Shown here in pieces: positions 1 through 6,450 of a stretch of 7,292 bases of DNA (positions within the stretch are counted from its first letter, which is position 1; each line of letters opens with the position of its first letter). This DNA is from Bacteroidales bacterium H10 (GTDB lineage: Bacteria > Bacteroidota > Bacteroidia > Bacteroidales > Muribaculaceae). The stretch lies in contig DAAV01000073.1 of the NCBI GenBank assembly GCA_001701295.1, forward strand, positions 4,843-12,134, read 5' to 3'. Below the pieces are notes generated by a model. It was not told the origin of the DNA. It made no database searches and saw only the letters and a list, made by a program, of their open reading frames with translations. The translations under genes were made by a program, and so were the position numbers.

Positions 1-296
1 ATGCACCTTTCGACTATGGTTTCCTCTATCATTACAAAAGCACATACGGCATATTGGCAAACTATGCGATAGGCAATTTCAAGACAGAACTACAATTTTG
101 CAACTGGTTCAACAGCAACCGATATTACTCTGATTTTGACTCAAATCGTTATTCAGCACAGGGCTGGGTTTGGTCAAGCAGCCTCGCGCGGTCTATTCAA
201 CTCACATTATCATATACCTTCCCATACGGCAAGAAAGTAAAACGCAACAACGAGATTCAAATTTCAACAGAAACAAACAGTGCTATTCTGAAATAA
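1..296 (+). CDS. C-terminal fragment of an outer-membrane beta-barrel protein
   Basis: The reading frame is open from base 3 of the window to a TAA at 294-296, so about 97 C-terminal residues of a longer protein are present and the start lies outside. The fragment alternates aromatic/hydrophobic and polar residues, as transmembrane beta-strands do (for example YGFLYHYKSTYGILANYAIG and SIQLTLSYTFPYGKK), then ends in a short polar tail. A last strand of the form 'LTLSYTFPYGKK' followed by a charged tail is typical of Bacteroidetes outer-membrane barrels of the OMP_b-brl/TonB-dependent receptor type, many of which carry an N-terminal carboxypeptidase-regulatory-like domain. The substrate cannot be inferred from this piece. 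The TTG at 54 is an internal Leu codon, not a start. The gene is separated from the next by about 360 nt and a promoter, so it is probably not in the downstream operon. Confidence 0.7.
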   Translation, partial: APFDYGFLYHYKSTYGILANYAIGNFKTELQFCNWFNSNRYYSDFDSNRYSAQGWVWSSSLARSIQLTLSYTFPYGKKVKRNNEIQISTETNSAILK

Positions 297-345
297 AAAA
301 TTCAGAACCATATAAGAATATTATTAAGCAGAAAGAATGTTGCGT

Positions 346-375
346 AAGCATTAGCCTGAGGATTATTGCTTTTTT
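346..375 (+). terminator. Possible weak intrinsic terminator of the upstream barrel gene
   Basis: AAGCA (346-350) pairs with TGCTT (367-371), with a possible inner CC/GG pairing (355-356 with 360-361), and the right arm runs into six T residues (370-375). It lies about 50 nt past the barrel gene stop. The stem is short and AU-rich, so this is a candidate only. An overlapping alternative hairpin pairs TGCTTTTT (367-374) with AAAAAGCA (381-388), and the two cannot form together. Confidence 0.35.
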
Positions 376-445
376 CCCACAAAAAGCATGAACCAACTAT
401 GCCTCGTCATAAGCAGAGGAGGTCATAGAAATCCTCTCAATAAAA

Positions 446-496
446 CTTTCCCTTAAATTTAAACAGTTTCTAAGAAACTTTAATTTTAAGGGAAAG
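446..496. repeat. 51-nt imperfect inverted repeat (long AT-rich hairpin)
   Basis: CTTTCCCTTAAATTTAAA (446-463) is the reverse complement of TTTAATTTTAAGGGAAAG (479-496) except at one position. A further five pairs (GTTTC 466-470 with GAAAC 474-478) lie inside, separated by a 2-nt bulge on the left, leaving a 3-nt loop. As RNA this would be a stem of about 22 pairs. No T-run follows on the + strand, but on the - strand the arm is followed by TTTTATT, so a simple + strand terminator role is not obvious. It could be a terminator processed by 3' trimming, a small mobile-element remnant or a protein-binding site. Confidence 0.65.
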
Positions 497-526
497 CCTA
501 AACTTTCATTATGCACGACAGTCTAA

Positions 527-556
527 AGTATGCTTGAATTTAAATTCAAACATACT
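527..556. promoter_or_regulatory. 30-bp near-perfect palindrome abutting the promoter, candidate operator
   Basis: Outer arms AGTATG (527-532) and CATACT (551-556) flank the perfect 16-nt palindrome TTGAATTTAAATTCAA (534-549); the only non-matching pair is C533/A550. The centre lies between 541 and 542, about 37 nt upstream of the -7 element, and the right edge reaches the expected -33 position. Perfect dyad symmetry with no loop suits a dimeric DNA-binding protein better than a terminator. Which regulator would bind is unknown, and no regulator gene is in the window. Confidence 0.5.
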
Positions 557-585
557 CTGAAAGAGGAAAAATTTTTGTAACTTTG
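556..585 (+). promoter_or_regulatory. Bacteroidetes-type sigma-ABfr promoter for the amidase operon
   Basis: TAACTTTG (578-585) matches the TAnnTTTG -7 consensus of Bacteroidetes housekeeping promoters. TCTG at 556-559 is a near match to the TTTG -33 element, with 18 nt between the two. The expected transcription start is near 590-593, giving a leader of about 65 nt before the ATG at 658. It is the only good match seen upstream of the operon. Confidence 0.6.
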
Positions 586-598
586 TTTTCTTAAATAT

Positions 599-630
599 GT
601 GCGCCCGGTGCTTATCGCGCCGAGGTGCAC
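599..630 (+). promoter_or_regulatory. GC-rich hairpin at the 5' end of the operon leader
   Basis: GTGCGCC (599-605) pairs with GGTGCAC (624-630) through seven pairs including one G-U. After a bulged A623, CGGTGC (606-611) pairs with GCGCCG (617-622), including one U-G, around the loop TTATC (612-616). It would sit within about 10 nt of the predicted transcript start and is followed directly by a second small dyad GATATT-GT-AATATC (631-644), then 13 nt to the ATG. Possible roles are 5'-end protection, translational control or an RNA-binding site. No known riboswitch class is recognised. Confidence 0.5.
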
Positions 631-657
631 GATATTGTAATATCCTTAAAAAACGTT

Positions 658-3600
658 ATGAAATTACGTAAGCTTATATACCTGTTGCTCTGCGCTGTAA
701 TATCCTTTACAGCATTTGACGCTACAGAGACATATGCCGCACAGAAAAAAAGCAAGGCCAGAACTTCCCAATCCTCAGGAAAATCAAAATCGAGAAATAC
801 AAAAAAATCCGGATCCGCATCGCGATCCAAAAAATCAAAAAGCAGAGGAAATTCCTCTAAGTATAAAAAAACAACCCGTTCAAAAACCGGCAAATCAAAA
901 AAATATTCAAAACGGAGAGGGCGCAATGTAGCAAAAACTACTTACAAGGCTCCTCCAAAAGAACAGCCGATGAACGATTCACTCACTCTTCTCGTGAATC
1001 ATCGTCTCATCGAGGGGATACCGGCTCATTTGAATCCCGGCGGACTTAGAGTCAACAGTGTAAAACCGGACCACGCACATAAGGTCGCATCCATCGGTCT
1101 TAACGAGAACTTCACCTACATGCCGGTCACCCGTAAACTCATCGACTCTCTTTCAAATGCAGTGAGAAGCTATCTTCCGGATTCCATATCGGATTACCGC
1201 ATCACACTCAATGTCGGCAATCGCTCGCTCGCGTATTACATAACCAAAGTAGACAAATTGCCCGAACAGTATAGACGCAATCCAGCACCTGTAGAAGAAG
1301 TCCATCCCGATGTCACTGCCACAAAAGGCATGGACCGAGACATTATCGCCCTATGGCATTCACATGGACGCTACTTCAACAATGGCAGCTGGCAATGGCA
1401 ACGTCCTATTCTTTTCGAAACGGCAGAAGATGTGTATACGATGAGCTACATACTTCCTTATGTCGTACCGATGCTTGAGAATGCAGGAGCCTATGTCATG
1501 CTTCCGAGAGAACGTGACACCAATCGCAATGATGAAGGTCAGATATTCTCCCAGCCGTATTACAAAGAATTATCGGGAGTAAACAAATGGCAGACCGGTG
1601 AACTGGAAGGGTTTATTTACGATCTCCCTGACTTCAGAGATACTGAGAATCCATTTGAAAACGGAACATACCGGCAGGCATCGACACAAAAAGGAGGCAA
1701 CCCTTCGATAGCCGCATGGTATGCCGATATACCAGAAGATGGAGAGTATGCCGTATATGTAAGCTATAAGACATTGCCGAACTCCACTGCCGACGCGCGC
1801 TATACGGTCAATTATTCCGGAGGTTCGAAAGAATTCAAAGTCAATCAACAGATGGGAGGCGGCACATGGATCTACCTCGGCACTTTCCCTCTCGAAAGCG
1901 GCTACAGTGACAGCGAGCCGACAGTGACATTGACCAATCTGACAGAAGGTCCGGCAGGCACAGTAGTCACTGCCGATGCCGTCAAGATAGGCGGCGGCAT
2001 GGGCAATATTGCCCGTAGTTCCCGGCGAAGCGACATATATTATGATCCCTCCACCCCGGAGAGTTCCCAGCTCGCATCGAAAGATGAAAGCAATGATGAG
2101 GATACTGAAAATAATGAGGAATCTGACGAAGAAACAATAGACGAAAGTTCTGACGATATAGCGGACAATGCCGAACAAAACGGAGAAAGCCCGGAGCCGA
2201 GCACTTCACAGGCCTCAGCCAAAAGCAAAGGACCGGCCCCTGTCTTCAAGACTTCGGGAATGCCTCGTTTTCTTGAAGGAGCCCGTTACTGGCTGCACTG
2301 GGCAGGATTTCCCGAATATGTATATTCTCCCTATCACGGTTCAAACGATTATAAGGATGACTATACCAGCCGGGGCCATTGGGTAAACTATCTCGCAGGA
2401 GGATCAAGAGTGCTTCCCGGGCAGGAAGGTCTCAGGATACCGGTCGATGCGGCTTTTGCCCTGCATAGCGATGCCGGTAAAAAAGACAATGATTCTTTTG
2501 TCGGCACTCTCGGAATATATTTCACACAAAACGGAGATTCATATAAAGACGGAACTCCACGTATCAACTCCAGAAGGCTGACTGACATGATCATGCAGCA
2601 GATCACAAACGATATACGCCGCGAGCATGAACCGTCATGGACACGCCGTTCGATGTGGGATAAATCTTATGTCGAGGCGCGTGTGCCGGAAGTACCAACA
2701 ACCCTGATCGAACTTATGAGTCACCAGAATTATGCAGATATGACTTATGGTCTTGATCCGAATTTCCGTTTCACCGTAGGACGTGCCATCTATAAAGGTC
2801 TCGCTCGTTTTATGGCGGAACGCAAAGGCCGCGAACTTGTGATTCAACCGCTCCCGGTCAAAGATTTTCAGATTAAAAAGACCGCGACCGATCATTACCG
2901 TCTCTCTTGGAAACCCACCCCTGACCGACTGGAGCCGACAGCAATGCCGGACCGATACATAATAATGGAAGCATCAGGCGATGATCTTGGATTTCATAAA
3001 ATAGGCGAGACAAAATCCACCTCGTTCGATATCAAGGTTACGGATCATGATGTGCATAGTTTCTATATCATCGCAGCCAATGCGGGCGGCTCTGCTTTTC
3101 CGTCCGAGACACTTGCCCTACGCGAAGGTACGGAAAATGAAAAACCGATCCTCATTGTAAATGGATTTACCCGTATAAGTGCGCCCGGACATTATTCCAC
3201 ATCTTCTACCGCAGGCTTTGACTCAGAATCAGATTTCGGAGTACCATATATAAAAGATATCTCATTCACTGGTCACCAGACGGAATTCCGCCGTTCGGCC
3301 GGAAACAATTTCGGCCACAGCAATCAGAATTATGTGACACAAGTCATAGCCGGCAATACTTTCGACTATCCTGCCGTTCACGGCAATGCCTTCTCTGAAA
3401 ACAATCTCGGATTCGTATCCGCATCAGCATCCGCTGTTGAAGAAGGAGAGGTAAAACTCAGTGATTATCCACTCGTTGATCTTATACTCGGCAAACAGAA
3501 AAGCACTCTTATCGGCAGAGGTAACAACGGTGTGCATTACCGTGCATTTCCTGTAAAATTGCAGAAAGCAATCAGACAATATGTAGAAAAAGGAGGAGAC

Positions 3601-4011
3601 ATGATCATAAGCGGAGAATATGTAGCTTCCGATATTCTCGACTCACGTTCATCAGTCGATGACCGCAAGTTCGCACACGACATTCTGGGTATCGACAGTG
3701 TGGCAAGTGACACATATAAGTCGGGACGCCTTCGCGAGACAGCCAACGGAAAGGTAATAAAATACTCATCCACACTCAACCCGCATAATTATATTGTTGA
3801 AAAACCGGACATCCTCATACCTGCACAAGAAAGCAAGACAACCGAATTCCTCACTTTTTCAGATTCGGGGCGCCGTGCAGGACATATAGTCGAACACGGC
3901 AAAGGAAAAATTGCCGTACTGACAGTTCCGATTGAATCGATGACCGAAACTACGGACAGGACAAGACTGATACGTGAGATCAAGGATTTACTATCCGTCA
4001 GGAAACATTGA
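658..4011 (+). CDS. Secreted Amidase_3-type N-acetylmuramoyl-L-alanine amidase with inserted golvesin-like domain ('xanthan lyase' family)
   Basis: A 1117-aa protein predicted to be exported to the periplasm or cell surface and to cut the amide bond between MurNAc and the stem peptide. Residues 1-27/28 form a signal peptide (KLRK, hydrophobic core, cleavage near TYA-AQ). Residues ~29-95 are extremely Lys/Ser/Arg-rich. An amidase fold begins near 228: H236 in WHSHG and E257 in TAEDVYT match the first two zinc ligands of Amidase_3. A golvesin/Xly-like beta domain (~332-447) and an acidic linker (476-513) interrupt it. It resumes with H603 in ALHSDAG and E685 in TLIELMSH, matching the third ligand and the catalytic Glu. 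A fibronectin III-like domain (~735-821) and a Rossmann-like C-terminal region with [10 protein letters not shown] (979-988) follow. The ATG at 658 was chosen because it begins the signal peptide; the in-frame GTG at 625 lies inside the leader hairpin. First gene of the operon. Many relatives are labelled xanthan lyase, a name I consider inherited from the accessory domain. Polysaccharide binding by that domain is inferred. Confidence 0.85.
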   Translation: MKLRKLIYLLLCAVISFTAFDATETYAAQKKSKARTSQSSGKSKSRNTKKSGSASRSKKSKSRGNSSKYKKTTRSKTGKSKKYSKRRGRNVAKTTYKAPPKEQPMNDSLTLLVNHRLIEGIPAHLNPGGLRVNSVKPDHAHKVASIGLNENFTYMPVTRKLIDSLSNAVRSYLPDSISDYRITLNVGNRSLAYYITKVDKLPEQYRRNPAPVEEVHPDVTATKGMDRDIIALWHSHGRYFNNGSWQWQRPILFETAEDVYTMSYILPYVVPMLENAGAYVMLPRERDTNRNDEGQIFSQPYYKELSGVNKWQTGELEGFIYDLPDFRDTENPFENGTYRQASTQKGGNPSIAAWYADIPEDGEYAVYVSYKTLPNSTADARYTVNYSGGSKEFKVNQQMGGGTWIYLGTFPLESGYSDSEPTVTLTNLTEGPAGTVVTADAVKIGGGMGNIARSSRRSDIYYDPSTPESSQLASKDESNDEDTENNEESDEETIDESSDDIADNAEQNGESPEPSTSQASAKSKGPAPVFKTSGMPRFLEGARYWLHWAGFPEYVYSPYHGSNDYKDDYTSRGHWVNYLAGGSRVLPGQEGLRIPVDAAFALHSDAGKKDNDSFVGTLGIYFTQNGDSYKDGTPRINSRRLTDMIMQQITNDIRREHEPSWTRRSMWDKSYVEARVPEVPTTLIELMSHQNYADMTYGLDPNFRFTVGRAIYKGLARFMAERKGRELVIQPLPVKDFQIKKTATDHYRLSWKPTPDRLEPTAMPDRYIIMEASGDDLGFHKIGETKSTSFDIKVTDHDVHSFYIIAANAGGSAFPSETLALREGTENEKPILIVNGFTRISAPGHYSTSSTAGFDSESDFGVPYIKDISFTGHQTEFRRSAGNNFGHSNQNYVTQVIAGNTFDYPAVHGNAFSENNLGFVSASASAVEEGEVKLSDYPLVDLILGKQKSTLIGRGNNGVHYRAFPVKLQKAIRQYVEKGGDMIISGEYVASDILDSRSSVDDRKFAHDILGIDSVASDTYKSGRLRETANGKVIKYSSTLNPHNYIVEKPDILIPAQESKTTEFLTFSDSGRRAGHIVEHGKGKIAVLTVPIESMTETTDRTRLIREIKDLLSVRKH

Positions 4012-4045
4012 CGCGGACAAAACCTCAAAGACGAAAATCAGACAC

Positions 4046-5503
4046 ATGGACATCATACGATTTACAAACATAAACGCTCTCCGCGAGGAGATATTCCGGG
4101 CTCCGCTCGAACAATTCGTGCTCGTACAGACCGATGACAAACATCTCGAACTCGACGACCACTGCATCCACCGGCTTACAGAGGTGGCATCCGACATCGA
4201 TTCCACTCTCACTTACTGTTATTACCGGGACCGGCTTCCCGACGGTACAATAGTCGACCATCCGGTAATAGATTATCAACCGGGATCGGTACGTGATGAC
4301 TTTGACTTCGGATCCCTTGTGCTACTCAATGCCGCCGATGTACTCGCATCTACCGAGGATATGAACGAGGAGTCTCATATGCTCGACGGAGGATGGTATG
4401 CCCTTAGACTCCGCGTCACTATGGGCAAGATGATAGCCATGATCCCGGAATATCTGTACACCGCCTCGAAAGTGGATCTGAGGGCAAGCGGAAAAAAACA
4501 GCATGATTATGTGGATCCGCGCAATCGTGAGTATCAGCGCCAGATGGAAGAAGTTCTGACACAGCATCTGCACGAGATCGATGCGGCAGTCGATACCTCC
4601 GGACAAGAAAAAGTAATATACGATGCAGAACAGTTTCCTGTTGAGGCATCTGTAATCATTCCAGTGCGTAACCGGTCGCGCACAATCATGGATGCAGTCA
4701 ATTCTGCGTTAAGTCAGGAAACGGACTTCAATATGAATGTCATAGTCGTGGATAACGATTCCACCGACGGCACCCGGGAACTGCTCGAGAATATCACTGA
4801 TCCGCGGTTGATATTAATAAAGGCATCGGAAAAAGAACATCTCGCAATCGGAGGATGCTGGAACAAAGCACTTTTAGACCCGCGTTGCGGACGTTTTGCG
4901 ATACAGCTTGATTCCGATGATCTCTACAACTCTCCCGATGTGGTCAAGACCATTGTAGAGAAATTCAGATCTGGCAACCATGCCATGGTCATAGGAAGTT
5001 ACACTCTCGTAAATTTTGACGGGGAGACAATACCCCCCGGTATCATAAGTCACGATGAATGGACAGACGAGAATGGTCCGAACAATGCTCTGCGCATAAA
5101 CGGGCTCGGCGCTCCCAGAGCGTTCTTCACTCCTGTGGCAAGGAGATTTATGTTTCCTAACGTCAGTTACGGTGAAGATTACGCCATGGCCCTGCGTGTG
5201 AGCCGGGATTACTCGATAGGACGCATTTTCACCCCGCTCTATCTTTGCAGAAGATGGGAGGGAAATTCCGACGCCGCACTCTCTCAGGAACGCATCAATG
5301 CAAACAATATATATAAAGACTGCGTCCGGTCGTTCGAGCTTATGGCACGCGTGCGTCAGAATTACGATGCAGCGGGTGGAAATCGCGGAGGCTGGTTTTT
5401 CCCGGGAGCGTCCATCGGTCCGTGGAGTTTCCTCGATGCCTCGAAAGGCAATGAGAATGATGATGACGACGATGACTTTGATGAATTCGATGACGAAGAC
5501 TGA
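4046..5503 (+). CDS. Family 2 glycosyltransferase with extra N-terminal partial GT-A-like region and Asp-rich tail
   Basis: A 485-aa protein predicted to transfer a sugar from a nucleotide-sugar donor. The GT2 domain spans ~200-405: [16 protein letters not shown] (nucleotide-binding first strand), [10 protein letters not shown] (236-243), the metal-binding DxD equivalent in QLDSDD (287-292), and [10 protein letters not shown] (375-384), whose E377-D378 fits the catalytic ED motif of inverting GT2 enzymes. Residues ~23-141 resemble the second half of this same domain (see findings). The C-terminus has six consecutive Asp (472-477) then FDEFDDED. No signal peptide or membrane helix is seen, so it is probably cytoplasmic. 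An in-frame ATG at 3974 would overlap the amidase gene by 38 nt; the ATG at 4046 gives 34 nt spacing and a sensible N-terminus (MDIIRFTN). Its stop overlaps the next start by one base. Donor and acceptor are unknown; its operon partners suggest an envelope glycan. Confidence 0.85.
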   Translation: MDIIRFTNINALREEIFRAPLEQFVLVQTDDKHLELDDHCIHRLTEVASDIDSTLTYCYYRDRLPDGTIVDHPVIDYQPGSVRDDFDFGSLVLLNAADVLASTEDMNEESHMLDGGWYALRLRVTMGKMIAMIPEYLYTASKVDLRASGKKQHDYVDPRNREYQRQMEEVLTQHLHEIDAAVDTSGQEKVIYDAEQFPVEASVIIPVRNRSRTIMDAVNSALSQETDFNMNVIVVDNDSTDGTRELLENITDPRLILIKASEKEHLAIGGCWNKALLDPRCGRFAIQLDSDDLYNSPDVVKTIVEKFRSGNHAMVIGSYTLVNFDGETIPPGIISHDEWTDENGPNNALRINGLGAPRAFFTPVARRFMFPNVSYGEDYAMALRVSRDYSIGRIFTPLYLCRRWEGNSDAALSQERINANNIYKDCVRSFELMARVRQNYDAAGGNRGGWFFPGASIGPWSFLDASKGNENDDDDDDFDEFDDED

Positions 5504-6450
5504 TGAAGCCGATTTTTCTGAATACAGAACTTATAAACACCATTATCGAGCGCCAGCTTGATAAATGGGACGAGGCACGTGAAAATTTCTTTCGTCTGCG
5601 CCATGCGGAAAGGAAATCTCTGACATTGGGGGCACTGCAGGGAGCCATCCAATACAATCCGGCGCGCATACGTTCTACAGGAGCGGCAACAGACAGCAAA
5701 TCCATCGCGGCACGGCCATGTTTTCTATGCGGGTCAAACAGACCTGAAGCACAAGACTCTTTCGAATGGATGGAAGGCTGGGAATTTCTCGTCAATCCCT
5801 TCCCTATTTTGCCTGTGCATTTCACGATAATATCAAAGAATCACGTTCCGCAGGATCATATTCCGGCGGAAATGGCGTCGATGGCGGAATACGCACCCGA
5901 TCTTGTGTTTTTTTTCAACGGCGCACGTGCAGGAGCATCCGCACCGGATCATCTCCATGTACAAGCCGTGCTAAAGTCGGAACTGCCCTTGATACAGCTT
6001 GCGGAAACACATCATTCCTCAGGACACACAGGCTTCATGTCCTCAGAACAATTCGGTGTCGGACTTCCGTTCCACTTCATAAGTGCCGTCATAACACCGG
6101 ATTATGCCGGTATGCGGATATTGTCTCGGATTACCGGGGCATTCGGCATAGATGACACAACGGGAAAAGCAGACAGAGGACTGATAAACGCGTTTTTCTG
6201 GATTGACCAATATGGTCTTCTAAGATGCGTGACAGTGCCGAGACGCCGACACCGCCCGGCATGTTTCAGTACGGAAGGAGACGACAATTTCATGATAAGC
6301 CCCGGAGCCATCGACATGGCAGGCATTGTAATTGTGCCGCGACGCAATGACTTTGACCGTATCACCCCGGAGAAGATCAACGGAATATATTCCGAAACTG
6401 CATTTGCAGGACGATTGCCCCGACAAATCAGGGAATATTTTGGATTATGA
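5503..6450 (+). CDS. DUF4922 protein, predicted GalT/Ap4A-phosphorylase-like nucleotidyl transferase
   Basis: A 315-aa protein with the signatures of the HIT superfamily branch containing galactose-1-phosphate uridylyltransferase (GalT) and Ap4A phosphorylase. CFLCGSN (73-79) closely resembles the CFLCAGN zinc-site segment of E. coli GalT (C73 and C76). SKNHVPQ places H114 like the third GalT zinc ligand. NGARAGASAPDHLHVQAV (139-156) carries the HxHxQ active site, with H150 as possible zinc ligand, H152 as probable nucleophile and Q154. The length is slightly below GalT (~348). By analogy it would transfer a nucleoside monophosphate to or from a sugar phosphate or phosphate; the substrate is unknown. 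No signal peptide is seen, so it is probably cytoplasmic. It starts within the GT2 stop (TGATG) and ends in a 4-nt overlap with the SpoIID-like gene, implying coupled translation. The family assignment is from memory of motifs; the enzymatic role is inference. Confidence 0.8.
   Translation: MKPIFLNTELINTIIERQLDKWDEARENFFRLRHAERKSLTLGALQGAIQYNPARIRSTGAATDSKSIAARPCFLCGSNRPEAQDSFEWMEGWEFLVNPFPILPVHFTIISKNHVPQDHIPAEMASMAEYAPDLVFFFNGARAGASAPDHLHVQAVLKSELPLIQLAETHHSSGHTGFMSSEQFGVGLPFHFISAVITPDYAGMRILSRITGAFGIDDTTGKADRGLINAFFWIDQYGLLRCVTVPRRRHRPACFSTEGDDNFMISPGAIDMAGIVIVPRRNDFDRITPEKINGIYSETAFAGRLPRQIREYFGL

Larger units (their letters stand above)
297..657. other. Structured AT-rich intergenic region between barrel gene and amidase operon
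   Basis: No convincing gene is seen on either strand in this 361-nt stretch. In order it holds a weak terminator-like hairpin (346-375), a 6-bp inverted repeat AGAGGA/TCCTCT (415-420 and 432-437), a 51-nt imperfect inverted repeat (446-496), a near-perfect 30-bp palindrome (527-556), a Bacteroidetes-type -7 element (578-585) and a GC-rich leader hairpin (599-630). Most of it is strongly AT-rich compared with the flanking coding DNA; the GC-rich 599-630 segment stands out from that background. Confidence 0.7.

Noticed and set aside
286..307. TTCTGAA/TTCAGAA hairpin over the barrel gene stop codon as a terminator
   Set aside because: Only seven AU-rich pairs with an A-rich loop and no following T-run; it also overlaps coding bases.
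625..657. GTG at 625 as the amidase start, adding 11 residues
   Set aside because: It lies inside the GC-rich leader hairpin and puts MHDIVISLKNV before a complete signal peptide that begins at the ATG 658.
685..700. Lipoprotein signal at C12 of the amidase
   Set aside because: The residues before the cysteine are LLL, not a lipobox with a small residue at -1, and a type I cleavage site is present further on.
1570..2178. Long open frame on the - strand (202 codons) opposite the amidase
   Set aside because: It is an antisense shadow of the amidase coding region, with composition and cysteine/hydrophobic runs of a non-coding frame and no recognisable domain.
658..4011. Xanthan lyase as the function of the first full gene
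   Set aside because: The catalytic residues seen are those of a zinc amidase; the golvesin/Xly-like domain is an accessory module and no polysaccharide lyase domain is recognised.
3974..4045. ATG at 3974 as the glycosyltransferase start
   Set aside because: It would overlap the amidase coding end by 38 nt and add 24 residues that look like out-of-frame amidase sequence; the ATG at 4046 gives a normal N-terminus.
5340..5825. Open frame on the - strand (161 codons) across the GT2/DUF4922 junction
   Set aside because: It is antisense to the Asp-rich tail, giving His/Arg/Ser low complexity; no family signature.
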